DNA from: DAOTWA01 sp963702935
Lineage (GTDB): Bacteria; Chloroflexota; Anaerolineae; Anaerolineales; Anaerolineaceae
Assembly: GCA_963702935.1 (NCBI GenBank)
Contig: OY969772.1
Location: 868,001-932,000 of the forward strand
Direction: 5' to 3'
Length of the DNA stretch: 64,000 nt
In this document: in pieces, positions 51,633-60,249 of the stretch
How the letters are laid out: each line of letters opens with the position of its first letter
Position numbering within the stretch: position 1 is the stretch's first letter
The notes under the pieces: generated by a model
What the model saw: only the letters and a program-made list of their open reading frames with translations
Told to the model about the DNA's origin: nothing
The model's database searches: none
Translations under genes and position numbers: made by a program

Positions 51633-52148
51633 TCAACCCTCAGAATTTTTCCCCCACACGATGTGGCAGGTATAGCGCTCCTGCAGGAGGCGCGTCTGCT
51701 CGTTGAAGTCCATGTTGATGGAGGCGATGCCCGCGATCACGCCGCCCTGCTGCTCGATCAGCTCGGCGGCGGCGGCCACCTGCGCGCCGGTGTCGATCCA
51801 CTCGTCCACCAGCAGCACGCGTGAGCCCGGTTTGAGGGCCGAGGTGCGCAGCTCGAGGAAGCGTTCCTCGCCGGCGTAGTTGGTAAAGTCTACCGTATTG
51901 GCGGGGACGGGCAGCTTGCCGCCCTTGCGCACCGGCAGGAAGCCTTTTTGCAGGTGCAGGGCCACGGCGGTGCCGATGATGAAGCCCAGCGCATCGATGC
52001 CGGCCACGAAATCGATCTTTTCGGCCACGAAGGGCGCCGCCAGGTCGGCCGCCAGCGCGGTGAGGGCCGCATAGTCGGCGAACAGTGGGGTGATGTCGTA
52101 ACGTGGCCCGGAGGTGTGGGTATCGATGAGACGCAGGTAATCAGTCAT
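51633..52148 (-). CDS. apt: Adenine phosphoribosyltransferase-like protein
   Basis: A 171-residue purine phosphoribosyltransferase: MTDYLRLIDTHTSGPRYDITPLFADYAALTALAADLAAPF is the APRT start pattern, and the PRPP loop is VLLVDEWIDTGAQVAAAAELIEQQGG (near 115). It would make AMP from adenine and PRPP in purine salvage. The open frame extends to 52259, but a good promoter (TTGACA, 17, TGATAA) overlaps that extension, so ATG 52148 is the likely start. The region after the PRPP loop (GIASINMDFNE) is also family-like. It appears to be a single gene. Confidence 0.85.
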   Translation of the reverse strand: MTDYLRLIDTHTSGPRYDITPLFADYAALTALAADLAAPFVAEKIDFVAGIDALGFIIGTAVALHLQKGFLPVRKGGKLPVPANTVDFTNYAGEERFLELRTSALKPGSRVLLVDEWIDTGAQVAAAAELIEQQGGVIAGIASINMDFNEQTRLLQERYTCHIVWGKNSEG

Positions 52149-52237
52149 ACGGAAGAGGCGAGAATCGTCGGCGGGAATCGCCGGTGCGAGGTTCGGGTTG
52201 TTTAAGTCCTCTATTCTAACCTCGAATCGGAAACCAT

Positions 52238-52266
52238 TTATCACGATTCTGCCGGACAACTGTCAA
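52238..52266 (-). promoter_or_regulatory. Promoter of the phosphoribosyltransferase gene
   Basis: Minus strand TTGACA (52266-52261), 17-base gap, TGATAA (52243-52238). Predicted start near 52231, giving a leader of about 80 bases before ATG 52148. Confidence 0.75.
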
Positions 52267-52269
52267 CAC

Positions 52270-52480
52270 TTTTGGAATGACGTTTTACGGGGAGAGAGGA
52301 GACAAACGGGTGATGAGGGGATGAGGGATGAAGGATGAAGGATGAAGGATCAGGCAAGCAGAAATCAGGCAATTAGGGATCGGGCAATTAGGGATCAGGC
52401 AATTAGCAATCAAAAATCAGCAATCAGAAATCAGGAGCATCCTGATTGCCTGATTGCCTGTTCCCTGATCCCTTGCTCGC
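52270..52480. repeat. Foldback array of GGATGAAGG / GATCAGGCAATTAGG words
   Basis: Direct copies of GGATGAAGG, then of GATCAGGCAATTAGG variants (52360-52425), followed by their inverted forms (CCTGATTGCCTGATTGCCTG, CCCTGATCCC at 52440-52472). The two halves would pair into a long stem. There is no gene. Confidence 0.75.
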
Positions 52481-52823
52481 CTATTTACTCTTCCGTGAAT
52501 TGTCCTCGATGTCCAACAGGACGTACAGCCCTTCACCCAGGATCTGCAAAGCGACGGTGAAGAAGATGCCCATGAAGATCACCGGCAGGACGGTGAACAG
52601 CGAAGAGACGACCGATTCCCAGCTCAGGCCGGTGCGGCTCTGGTACAGCAGGGCCACGAAGCCCACGGTGACCACGACCGTCAGGACCAGCACGACCCAC
52701 GACAGGCCCTTCGACCAGGTAGAAATGCGAATAATGGCTTCCGGATTGTGAAAAGTATCGGCTTCCGCCGCTTTTAACAGACACTTCGTCTTCGACCATG
52801 CTCGTGCTTTGTGGTTCTTCCAT
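52481..52823 (-). CDS. Two-helix small membrane protein (frame broken once)
   Basis: ATG 52823 (AAGGAG upstream) opens MEEPQSTSMVEDEVSVK; after the A4 run (TTTT at 52772-52775 on the plus strand) the frame becomes nonsense. Dropping one A continues AAEADTFHNPEAIIRISTWS, KGLSWVVLVLTVVVTVGF and on to the stop at 52481, a protein of about 113 residues with two membrane helices. FHNPEAIIRISTWSKxLSW looks like a conserved family pattern. The function is unknown. Confidence 0.6.
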
Positions 52824-52898
52824 TTGTTTTCTTCTCCTTTATCAGCAGACAGACGCCTGTCTGTGGTTAATTTGGGAACAGGTACAGTATACCTTAGA

Positions 52899-53183
52899 AA
52901 GGATGAAGGCAGAAGGAGGAAGGCGGAAAATGAAAGGATGAAGGATGAGGGCGGAAGGCGGAAAGAAAGACGGACACCCTAGAAAGGATGAAGGCAGAAG
53001 GAGGAAGGATGAAGAAGAAAGACAAAGGGCAAAGGGCCGAAAATTGTGCCCTTCTGGGCAACTCTTCGCCTTTCGTCTTTCTTGTCCTCCGCCTTCAGCC
53101 TTCCGCCTTGTTTTCCTCCGCCTTCCGCCTTCCGCCTTCTGCCTTGTTTTCCTCATCCTTCATCCTTCAGCCTTCATCCTTTC
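52899..53183. repeat. Giant purine/pyrimidine foldback, about 290 bp
   Basis: The first half (52899-53042) is almost all purine, made of GGATGAAGG, GGCAGAAGG and GGCGGAAGG words. The second half (53043-53187) is the inverted, pyrimidine form (CCTTCCGCC, CCTTCTGCC, CATCCTTCA). No gene. Open frames through it are artefacts. Confidence 0.8.
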
Positions 53184-54395
53184 CTAGTCCAGTTTGCGGA
53201 TGGCGGGGTGCAGCAGGCCCAGCACGGCGAGCAGCGCGGTCGCCACGCCGCCCACGGCGAACACCAGCGGCGCGCCGACCTTGTCGGTGAGCAGGCCGGC
53301 CACCCCATAGCCCACCGGCAGCAGGACGAAGGAGCCCAGGTTGTCGATGCTGGCCACGCGGCCCAGCAGGTCGCCGGGCACCATCTCTTGCAGCGTGTTG
53401 GTCCACACCAGGCCGAAAGTGGACAGGGCCGCGCCGTTCACCAGGGAGGCCAGCAAGATCACCTCGACCGGCACGGGCAGGCCGAAGACCATCACCATCA
53501 GGCCGGTGACCACCCAGGCGCCGTAGGCCAGCGCGCCGCGCCGCCGCAGGCGGGTAGAGCGCCCCAGCCACACGGCCCCCAGCACCGAGCCGATAGACGA
53601 AACGGAGTAGATCAAGCCCAGCGTGCCCACGTCCCGGTGCAGGTTATCGCTGACCAGGAAGGGCAGCGACACGCTCATGGGGCCGCTGATGGTGACGTTG
53701 CTCAAGGCGGCGATGGCGATGGTGACCCACAGCCAGGGTGAGGCCAGCACCGCGCGCACGCCCACCTTCAGCTCCTGGCCCAGGTTCAGCCCCTGCATAC
53801 CGGCGCGCACGGGCAGGGGCAATTTCAGCAGGGGCAGCAGGCAGGCGGCGGAGATGAAGAAGGACAGGCCGTCCAGCGCGAAGGCGGTGGGGGTGCCTCC
53901 CAGCCCCACCAGGGCGGCCCCCAGGGCGGGGCCGGCGATGTTGGCGAACTGGCTGCTCAGGTTGGTCAGCGAGTTGGCGCTGGGCAGCAGCTCGCGCGGG
54001 GCGATTTCGGGCAGCACGGCCACGTAAGCCGGTTGGAAGAAGGCGTCCACCAGGCCGAACAGGACGCTGGCGGCGAAGACGTGCCAGATCTCCAGGCGCC
54101 CGGCGAAAGCCAGCGCGGCCACTCCCAGCACCGCCAGGCCGCGCAGCACGTCCGAAGCGACCATCACTTTGAGGCGCGGGAAACGATCCACGGCCACGCC
54201 GCCGATCAGCGAGAAGATCAGCATGGGGGTGAAGGAAAAGATCAGCACGCTGCCCATGATGGCCGCCGAGCCGGTCTTTTCGAGCACCCACCAGGAGAGG
54301 GCGATGCGGTACAGGCTGTCTCCCAGGCGCGAGACGGTTTGGCCCGTCCAGATGAATGCAAAGGAAGGGTGAGAGAGAGATTTGAATAAGGTCAT
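53184..54395 (-). CDS. MFS_3-type major facilitator exporter
   Basis: A 403-residue protein with 12 predicted helices. The start SHPSFAFIWTGQTVSRLGDSLYRIALSWWVLEKTGSAAIMGSVLIF and GGVAVDRFPRLKVMVASDVLRG are the typical MFS_3/EntS-type signatures of drug or siderophore exporters. It begins 18 bases after the stop of the short-chain reductase gene and is probably co-transcribed with it. The substrate is unknown. Confidence 0.87.
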   Translation of the reverse strand: MTLFKSLSHPSFAFIWTGQTVSRLGDSLYRIALSWWVLEKTGSAAIMGSVLIFSFTPMLIFSLIGGVAVDRFPRLKVMVASDVLRGLAVLGVAALAFAGRLEIWHVFAASVLFGLVDAFFQPAYVAVLPEIAPRELLPSANSLTNLSSQFANIAGPALGAALVGLGGTPTAFALDGLSFFISAACLLPLLKLPLPVRAGMQGLNLGQELKVGVRAVLASPWLWVTIAIAALSNVTISGPMSVSLPFLVSDNLHRDVGTLGLIYSVSSIGSVLGAVWLGRSTRLRRRGALAYGAWVVTGLMVMVFGLPVPVEVILLASLVNGAALSTFGLVWTNTLQEMVPGDLLGRVASIDNLGSFVLLPVGYGVAGLLTDKVGAPLVFAVGGVATALLAVLGLLHPAIRKLD

Positions 54396-54413
54396 GAAGG
54401 ATTAGCGCTCAAT

Positions 54414-55418
54414 TCAGGCTGCCCCCTGCTGCCGGAACCAGGCCCAGGCGTCTTCCACGGCCTGGCGCACGCTGTGCGGCTCTCCCAGTCCCAGCTCGCG
54501 GCGCGCCTTGGAGGTGTCGTAGTAGAAATAGCGCCCGGCCATGCCCAGAGTTTCCCCGCCGACGGGCAGCTCCAGGAAGGAGCCGGCCACGCGCGTTGCC
54601 CAGCCCAGCGTGCGCGCCACGCCCACCGGCAGCACGCCGCGCGGGGGGTGCGCGCCCACCACGTTGGCGATCACGCGCAGCAAAGCCGGGACGCTCAGGT
54701 TCTGGCCGCCCAGGATGTAGCGCTCCCCGCTGCGCCCGCGCTCGAGGGCCGCCAGGTGCCCGGCGATCACGTCGGCCACGTGCACCACGTTCAGGCCGCC
54801 CGGCGCGGCCACGGGCACGTGCCCCTGGGCCACCTGCACCACCAGCGAGCGGGAGGTGCGGTAAACGTCCCCCGCGCCGATCACCACCGTGGGGTTGACG
54901 ATGACTACGTCCAGGCCTTGGGCGACGGCCTTCTGCACTTCCATCTCGGCCAGGTACTTGGCGTAGCCGTAGCGCCAGCGACCGGGCGCGTAGTTCCAGG
55001 TGTGGCTCTCGTCGATGGCGGCCGGGGCCTGGCCCTTTTTCAGGGCCGGGCCGCTCTCCGGCACGCCCAGGGCGGCCACCGAGCTGGTGTGCACCACGCG
55101 GTGCACGCCGGCCTGCTGCGCCGCCTGGAGCACGGCGCGCGTGCCCTCCACGGTGACGGCGTACCTGCGCCCGGGGTCGCGCGCCTCGCCCATGAAAGCC
55201 GCCGCGTGGAAGACGGCCTCCACGCCGCCCTGCATGGCTTCCACTAACGTTTCGGGCTGGGTCAGGTCGCCGATAGCGTGCTCTAGCTCCAGGTCCTCGA
55301 TCATGCGCAGCGAGCTGGAGGGGCGATGAAAGGCGCGCACGCGGTGGCCCTGGCGGACGAGCGCGCGGCACAATTGCGATCCGATGAAGCCGGTAGAGCC
55401 GGTGACGAGAAGGTACAT
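54414..55418 (-). CDS. Extended SDR (dihydroflavonol-4-reductase-like)
   Basis: A 334-residue NAD(P)-dependent reductase. TGSTGFIGSQLCRALVRQGHRVRAF is the glycine-rich loop, VVHTSSVAALGVPE carries the Ser, and YGYAKYLAEMEVQKA is the YxxxK pair. The family reduces ketones or epimerises activated sugars and hopanoid-type lipids. It lies 114 bases after the thiolase stop, with a repeat array between, and just before the MFS exporter. Confidence 0.85.
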   Translation of the reverse strand: MYLLVTGSTGFIGSQLCRALVRQGHRVRAFHRPSSSLRMIEDLELEHAIGDLTQPETLVEAMQGGVEAVFHAAAFMGEARDPGRRYAVTVEGTRAVLQAAQQAGVHRVVHTSSVAALGVPESGPALKKGQAPAAIDESHTWNYAPGRWRYGYAKYLAEMEVQKAVAQGLDVVIVNPTVVIGAGDVYRTSRSLVVQVAQGHVPVAAPGGLNVVHVADVIAGHLAALERGRSGERYILGGQNLSVPALLRVIANVVGAHPPRGVLPVGVARTLGWATRVAGSFLELPVGGETLGMAGRYFYYDTSKARRELGLGEPHSVRQAVEDAWAWFRQQGAA

Positions 55419-55424
55419 GGAGTG

Positions 55425-55530
55425 GTCAGTAGTAAGTAGTGAGTGGTCAGTGGTCAGTGGTGAGACGATGAGGCAATCAGGTAATCAGGGGAATTTCCTG
55501 GTTCCCTGATCCCTGTTCCCTGATCGCCTC
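55425..55530. repeat. Word array: GTCAGTG and GGTAATCAGG foldback
   Basis: Short direct copies of GTCAGTG, then GCAATCAGGTAATCAGG and its inverted partners CCTGGTTCCCTGATCCC. Same word families as at 52270, 56790, 58751 and 63368. Confidence 0.7.
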
Positions 55531-55532
55531 TC

Positions 55533-56750
55533 TTAATCCATCCATTCCACGAGCGTGGCTTCGCCCTGGCCGACGCCGACGCACAGGGTGGCCAGGCCGT
55601 AGAAGGGGCGCGGGGCGTAGGGGGCGCGGCGGCGCATCTCGTGCAGCAGGGTGGTGAGGATGCGCGCGCCCGAGCAGCCCAAGGGGTGCCCCAGGGCGAT
55701 GGCCCCGCCGTTGACGTTGGTGATGGCCGGGTCGAGGCCCAGCTCCTGCATCACCGCCAGGGACTGTACGGCAAAGGCTTCGTTCAGCTCCACCAGGCCG
55801 ATCTCGGCCAGGCTCAGGCCGGCGCGGGCCAGGACCTTGCGCGTGGCGGGGATGGGCCCCAGGCCCATGGTGCGCGGCTCGACGCCGGCGGCCGCCGAGG
55901 CCACCAGGCGCGCCAGCGGACGCAGGCCGAGCTGTTTGGCGCGCTCGGCGCTCATCAGGAGCAGCGCGGCGGCGCCGTCGTTCAGGCCGGAGGAGTTGCC
56001 CGCCGTGACGCTGCCGTCCTTGCGAAAGGCCGGCTTGAGGCGCGCCAGGCTCTCCAGGCTGGTGTCGCGGCGCGGGCGCTCGTCGGTGGTGACCACTCGC
56101 GGCTCGCCCTTGCGCTGCGGCACCGTCACCGGCAGGATCTCCTCGGCGAATTTGCCCGCGTCGAGGGCGGCCAGGGCGCGCCGGTGGCTCTCCAGGGCGA
56201 AGGCGTCCTGCGCCTGGCGGGGGATGCCGGTCATCTCAGCGATGTTCTCGGCCGTCTCGCCCATCGATTCGGTGCCGTATTGCGCCTGCATCCTGGGGTT
56301 GGGGTAGCGCCAGCCCAGGGTGGTGTCCCAGGCAGTCAGGTTGCCGAAGGGGAAAGCGCCCTCGCTCTTGGGCAGGGAATAGGGCGCGCGCGACATGCTC
56401 TCCACGCCGCCGGCGATGAAAACGTCGCCCTCGCCGGCCTTGATGGCGCGCGCCGCCTGGTTGACGGCGTTCAGCCCCGAAGCGCACAAGCGGTTGAAGG
56501 TCACGCCCGCCACCGAGACGGGCAGGCCGGCCAGCAGCAGCGCCATGCGCGCCACGTCGCGGTTGTCCTCGCCGGCCTGATTGGCGCAGCCCAGGTAGAC
56601 CTCTTCCACCAGGGCCGGGTCGAGGGCGCTGCGCTGCAGGATGGCGCGCAGGACGTGCGCGGCCAGGTCGTCGGGGCGCACGGGGGCCAGCGCCCCGCCT
56701 AACGCGCCGATGGGCGTACGCACCGCATCCAGAATGACGGCTTCAGGCAT
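55533..56750 (-). CDS. Acetyl-CoA C-acetyltransferase/thiolase (PcaF/FadA-like)
   Basis: A 405-residue thiolase. VTFNRLCASGLNAVNQAARAI contains the nucleophilic Cys near 89; the other catalytic motifs are NVNGGAIALGHPLGCSGARI (His) and LATLCVGVGQGEATLVE (second Cys). The length and NFRLCASG-type pattern fit the beta-ketoadipyl/acetyl-CoA thiolases, which cleave or form 3-ketoacyl-CoA. GAGGT is seven bases upstream of the ATG. With the following reductase and exporter it might belong to a short acyl-CoA pathway, but no other fatty-acid gene is present. Confidence 0.92.
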   Translation of the reverse strand: MPEAVILDAVRTPIGALGGALAPVRPDDLAAHVLRAILQRSALDPALVEEVYLGCANQAGEDNRDVARMALLLAGLPVSVAGVTFNRLCASGLNAVNQAARAIKAGEGDVFIAGGVESMSRAPYSLPKSEGAFPFGNLTAWDTTLGWRYPNPRMQAQYGTESMGETAENIAEMTGIPRQAQDAFALESHRRALAALDAGKFAEEILPVTVPQRKGEPRVVTTDERPRRDTSLESLARLKPAFRKDGSVTAGNSSGLNDGAAALLLMSAERAKQLGLRPLARLVASAAAGVEPRTMGLGPIPATRKVLARAGLSLAEIGLVELNEAFAVQSLAVMQELGLDPAITNVNGGAIALGHPLGCSGARILTTLLHEMRRRAPYAPRPFYGLATLCVGVGQGEATLVEWMD

Positions 56751-56789
56751 GGGAATAACCTCGGGAGAAAAGGATAGGGGAATTGTAGC

Positions 56790-56945
56790 ATAGGAAGGGA
56801 TCAGGCGATAAGGGATCAGGGGATTCAGTGGTCAGTGGTCAGGATTCGGTAGCAAGGTTTCCCTGGATCCCCTCATCGCTCGGCCCCTTATGGCCTGATT
56901 GCCCGATTACCTGATTCCTCGTCGCCTGATCGCCTGGCTCCCCCT
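56790..56945. repeat. Word array between thiolase and ECF sigma
   Basis: GGCGATAAGGGATCAGG and GTCAGTGGTCAG on the left; inverted CCTGATTGCCCGATTACCTG and CGCCTGATCGCC on the right. Same foldback design as the neighbouring spacers. Confidence 0.7.
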
Positions 56946-57014
56946 GTCCCCTTTTCCCCGCGAAACCCGAATATACTTATAGAAGTGCAATCTCCCCACT
57001 CACCAGGTGCGCGC

Positions 57015-57560
57015 ATGACCACCGACCTCCCCATCTTGCAGGAATGCCTCACGGCGCCGGGCAGCTTCGCCGCTCTGTACCGCCTCCACGTGGAGCGCAT
57101 CTATCGCTACCACCTGGCGCGCACCGGCTGCGAGCAAGACGCCCAGGACCTGACCGCCGAGACCTTCCGCGCCGCGCTGGAAGCCCGCGCCGCCTACCGT
57201 CCCTCTCAAGGCGCGCCGCTGGCCTGGCTGATGGGCATCGCCCGGCACAAGCTGGCCGACCATTTCCGGCGCATGCCGCGCCAGGCCGCGTTAGAGGAGG
57301 CCGAAGGCCAGGCCGACCCGCGCCCGACGCCGGAGGAAGCCGCCGGCCGGCGCCTGGAGATGGCCGCGGTCGCCCAGGCCCTGCGCCGCCTCTCTCCCGA
57401 GCGCGCCGAGGCCCTGGCGCTGCACTTCTTCGCCGGCCTGAGCCTGGAAGAGGTCGGGCAGGCGATGGGCAAACGCGAAGGAGCGGTCAAGAAGCTGGTG
57501 CAGCGCGGCCTCGGCGACCTGAGGCGAGAGCTGGCCGGCGCCCTGGAGGTGAAAGCATGA
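57015..57560 (+). CDS. ECF-type RNA polymerase sigma factor
   Basis: A 181-residue ECF sigma factor. Region 2 is FAALYRLHVERIYRYHLARTGCEQDAQDLTAETFRAALEA and GAPLAWLMGIARHKLADHFRR; region 4 is LRRLSPERAEALALHFFAGLSLEEVGQAMGKREGAVKKLVQRGLGDL. I used ATG 57015 with AGGTG six bases upstream rather than a GTG at 56985. The stop overlaps the start of the next gene (ATGA), a single-pass membrane protein that is probably its anti-sigma partner. No copy of the motif found at 4634 and 6378 is present upstream. Confidence 0.92.
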   Translation: MTTDLPILQECLTAPGSFAALYRLHVERIYRYHLARTGCEQDAQDLTAETFRAALEARAAYRPSQGAPLAWLMGIARHKLADHFRRMPRQAALEEAEGQADPRPTPEEAAGRRLEMAAVAQALRRLSPERAEALALHFFAGLSLEEVGQAMGKREGAVKKLVQRGLGDLRRELAGALEVKA

Positions 57561-58750
57561 GCGCACAACTGCCCGTGAGTCCCTACGATTGGATGAAACC
57601 GGCGGAGGCCCTGCCGGAAGGCGAAGCCCGCCTGGCGCACGAGCTGCTGGCGCTGTCCGCGGCGGCCCACCCGGCGGGCGAGTTCGTCTGCGGGCTGGGG
57701 GAGGAGCTGGAAAGGCAGGCAGCTCAGCAGGCCGCACGGGCCGCGCGCCGCAAGCCCTGGCACGTGGCCTGGTATTGGGCGGTGCGCCTGGGGGCGATTG
57801 CCCTGCTGGCGGCGCTGCTCTTCACCGCCATGCGCCTGATCCCCGAGAAGGCCGTGACGCCGCCTGTGGCGAAGACCATCGAGCCGACGCCGCCGGCCCG
57901 CCCGACTGTCACGCCCACCGCGAGCGAATCCCCCGGCATCCTGGTTCCTCCGCCGCTGGCGGACTGCCAGGACTTCCGGCAGGCGCTCCAGACGACGCTT
58001 GGCCTGCCGGTGAGCCTGGAGCTAGACGCGCTCTTCTCGGACGTGGCCGTACAGAACCTGGACGCCAACGGCCGCGGCTGCGTGCTGACCTTCAGCGCGG
58101 ACGGCGCGCTCTTCCCGAATCTCCAGGCGGCCTTCGACCGGCTGCAACCCGTGTTCGACGCGCGCGGATATCAGCAGAATGGCACCTGGGGCTACGGCGC
58201 GGGAGGCGACCCCTCTATTTCCGAGACCCAGGCAGACTGGTGGGGGAGCGGCGTCATTTACCACAAAAGCTATGATCCCGCGCAGGTGTGGGGAGCATGG
58301 CGCCCGGCTCCCGGCGTAGCCTGCCCCACGCAACAGATGGACGGCACTTGCGACCTGCCGCCTGCGCAGCGCATCTACACGCTGCACGTCGCCCTGGCCG
58401 TCGATCCTCTCTCGCCAGTGGTCAAACAGTTCACCCAATTGTGGCTGGCCGGGGATCCCTCCGTGGTCAAGTTGTTCACTCCCAATATGCAAGCTGCCCT
58501 GGGCGCGGATCCTATCCAAAGCCTCGACAGGTACATGGGCGTGTCTGACCACCTGCTGACGATCGACTTCCATTTGGATTCGTCCAAAGATGGCAGCCTG
58601 ATCGCCGTATTGGACACGTACCGGCGCACGGTGCCCGGCAACGTCGGCGTCCTGCCGGAGAGAACTCTGCTCCTGGCGAAATTGGAGGACGGCTCCTGGC
58701 GCATCGGCGGCTTCATCACCAGTGCTGACGCCTTCTCTCAAGGGGAGTAG
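57557..58750 (+). CDS. Single-pass membrane protein, probable anti-sigma partner
   Basis: A 397-residue protein. The cytoplasmic N-terminus (about 1-75) is helical: ARLAHELLALSAAAHPAGEFVCGLGEELERQAAQQAARAAR. One membrane helix follows (AVRLGAIALLAALLFTAMRLI), then a Pro/Thr linker and an outer domain of about 270 residues with paired Cys (ADCQDF, GRGCVLTF, GVACPTQQMDGTCDL). Coupled by ATGA overlap to the sigma gene, it probably holds that sigma factor inactive until an outer signal arrives. The outer domain is not recognised. Confidence 0.66.
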   Translation: MSAQLPVSPYDWMKPAEALPEGEARLAHELLALSAAAHPAGEFVCGLGEELERQAAQQAARAARRKPWHVAWYWAVRLGAIALLAALLFTAMRLIPEKAVTPPVAKTIEPTPPARPTVTPTASESPGILVPPPLADCQDFRQALQTTLGLPVSLELDALFSDVAVQNLDANGRGCVLTFSADGALFPNLQAAFDRLQPVFDARGYQQNGTWGYGAGGDPSISETQADWWGSGVIYHKSYDPAQVWGAWRPAPGVACPTQQMDGTCDLPPAQRIYTLHVALAVDPLSPVVKQFTQLWLAGDPSVVKLFTPNMQAALGADPIQSLDRYMGVSDHLLTIDFHLDSSKDGSLIAVLDTYRRTVPGNVGVLPERTLLLAKLEDGSWRIGGFITSADAFSQGE

Positions 58751-58875
58751 GGGGTAAGGCGATCAGGCAATAAGGCAACCAGGTAATCAGGGTTAAGTCG
58801 TCCTGATTACCTGTTCCCTGGTCGACTGATTACCATTCTCTACTCTCCATTCTCTACTCTCCATTTTCTTCTCCC
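58751..58875. repeat. Word array with GCAATAAGG and CTCCATTCTCTACT words
   Basis: Left GGCGATCAGGCAATAAGG and GGTAATCAGG, right CCTGATTACCTG, then three copies of a CCATTCTCTACT word at 58832-58868. Same word families recur at 60500-60525. Confidence 0.7.
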
Positions 58876-58885
58876 TTTCTCCCCT

Positions 58886-58987
58886 GGAACTTTTTCTTCC
58901 TTCCAGCGTTATAATCTTAACAGCCCAAAAGAAAGACCCTAAAGGTCTAAGAGACCTTTAGGGTCTGGATTGAGCCTTCGCAAGGCT
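58886..58987 (+). promoter_or_regulatory. Promoter and hairpin leader of the FW-domain lipoprotein gene
   Basis: GGAAC (58886-58890) and TATAAT (58910-58915), the latter preceded by CGT. The leader contains a perfect 15-base-pair stem (58934-58948/58952-58966, loop AAG, no T-run) and a second hairpin AGCCTT-CGC-AAGGCT (58973-58987) related to the foldback repeat at 48 and 50 kb. Confidence 0.5.
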
Positions 58988-59015
58988 GATCGAGGCTGAC
59001 TTAAGGAGGAAGAAA

Positions 59016-59963
59016 ATGCTCAAGCACCGCACGCCTGTTTTCGTCTTGCTCGTCGCCGTCCTGCTCTTATCCGCGTGCAATTTCCCCACCAAGGCTACCT
59101 CAACGCCCCAGGTGTCCGCGCCAGACGCCGTCAACACCGCCGCCGCCCAGACGGTGTCTGCCATGGAGACGCAGATCTCTTCGCCGGAAACGCAGGCTCC
59201 GCCCGGCGCCACGCAATCTCCCCAGGCTTCCATCCCCACGGCCACCCTGGCGGCGCCCAGCGCCACGCCTGCCCCCACCACCACCCTGACGCCCGCCACC
59301 GCCTGCGATTGGGCCGGCTTCGTCACGGACGTGACCGTCCCCGACGGCACCACGATGACCCCCGGCCAGCAGTTCACCAAGACCTGGCGCTTGAAGAACA
59401 AGGGTACCTGCACCTGGAGCACCAGCTACAAGATGGTCTTCATCAGCGGCAATGCCATGAACGGCCCGGCTACCATGGCCCTGCCTTCTTCGGTCGCCCC
59501 CGGGCAGACCATCGACCTGTCGGTCAGCCTCACCGCGCCCAGCACGGCCAACAACTATCAGGGTTCGTGGATGCTGCAGAACGCTTCGGGAGTCAACTTC
59601 GGCCTGGGGGCCAATGCCGACCAGCCCTTCTGGGTGAAGATCACCGTGGGCTCCGCGCCGTTTGCCGTCACCCACATGGACATCAGCGTGGATAACGCCA
59701 GCTATGCCGGCGCCTGCCCGCACACTTTCAGCTTCACCGCCAACATCACCGTCACGGCCGCCGGGAACATCACCTTCTATTGGGAGGGCAGCGACGGCTC
59801 CAAGAGCGCGGTGCAGTCGTTGGGTTTCAGCGCGGCGGGCAGCAAGACGGCCACCTACACCTGGGCGCTGAACAGCACCGGCAGCTATTCGATCAAGATC
59901 TACAACGACGCGCCCAACCACCAGTATTTCGCGCCGGCCAACTTCTCGCTGACGTGCCAGTAG
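59016..59963 (+). CDS. Lipoprotein with NBR1-type FW (Ig-like) domain
   Basis: A 315-residue lipoprotein. The lipobox is LSAC (Cys near 21), followed by a Thr/Pro-rich linker. Residues about 105-210 are the four-tryptophan FW domain (VPDGTTMTPGQQFTKTWRLKNKGTCTWSTSYKMVF, LPSSVAPGQTIDLSVSLTAPSTANNYQGSWML). A second beta-sandwich follows with paired Cys (GACPHTF, SLTCQ). FW domains are known from eukaryotic NBR1 and many bacterial surface proteins as binding modules. AAGGAGG precedes the ATG. The ligand is unknown. Confidence 0.83.
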   Translation: MLKHRTPVFVLLVAVLLLSACNFPTKATSTPQVSAPDAVNTAAAQTVSAMETQISSPETQAPPGATQSPQASIPTATLAAPSATPAPTTTLTPATACDWAGFVTDVTVPDGTTMTPGQQFTKTWRLKNKGTCTWSTSYKMVFISGNAMNGPATMALPSSVAPGQTIDLSVSLTAPSTANNYQGSWMLQNASGVNFGLGANADQPFWVKITVGSAPFAVTHMDISVDNASYAGACPHTFSFTANITVTAAGNITFYWEGSDGSKSAVQSLGFSAAGSKTATYTWALNSTGSYSIKIYNDAPNHQYFAPANFSLTCQ

Positions 59964-59978
59964 CTGAAAGTGGAAGTT

Positions 59979-60199
59979 CACCACAGAGGCGCAGAGAGCA
60001 CAGAGGCTTCTTTAAGAAGAGAGCCTTCGGAAACTCCCTTGCTCCGTCCCGTAGGCATGTCATTCTTCGTCGCCGGAAAGAACACCGGCTCCTCAGAATG
60101 ACATATCCGAAGGGAGTTTCCAGAAGTGATCACTGCACTAAATGAGTTACCGAACTCTCTAAGAAGAAAAAACTCTGTGGCCTCCGTGACTCCGTGGTG
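59979..60199. repeat. Nested foldback element, 221 bp
   Basis: Three layers of inverted repeats. Outer: CACCACAGAGGCGCAGAG-type arm (59979-60021) against 60156-60199. Middle: GGAAACTCCCTT (60029-60040) and AAGGGAGTTTCC (60110-60121). Inner: ATGTCATTCT (60057-60066) and AGAATGACAT (60095-60104), with a small GCCGG/CCGGC core. No open frame of note. Confidence 0.78.
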
Positions 60200-60249
60200 G
60201 GGTTTTCGGGGAAAGTGCGTGTTCATCAAGCCTAAGGGAGGATCATACG

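Noticed and set aside
52842..53290. Several open frames in the purine/pyrimidine foldback
   Set aside because: They translate only the repeat words; composition is Lys/Arg/Glu or Ser/Pro/Leu monotony with no ribosome site.
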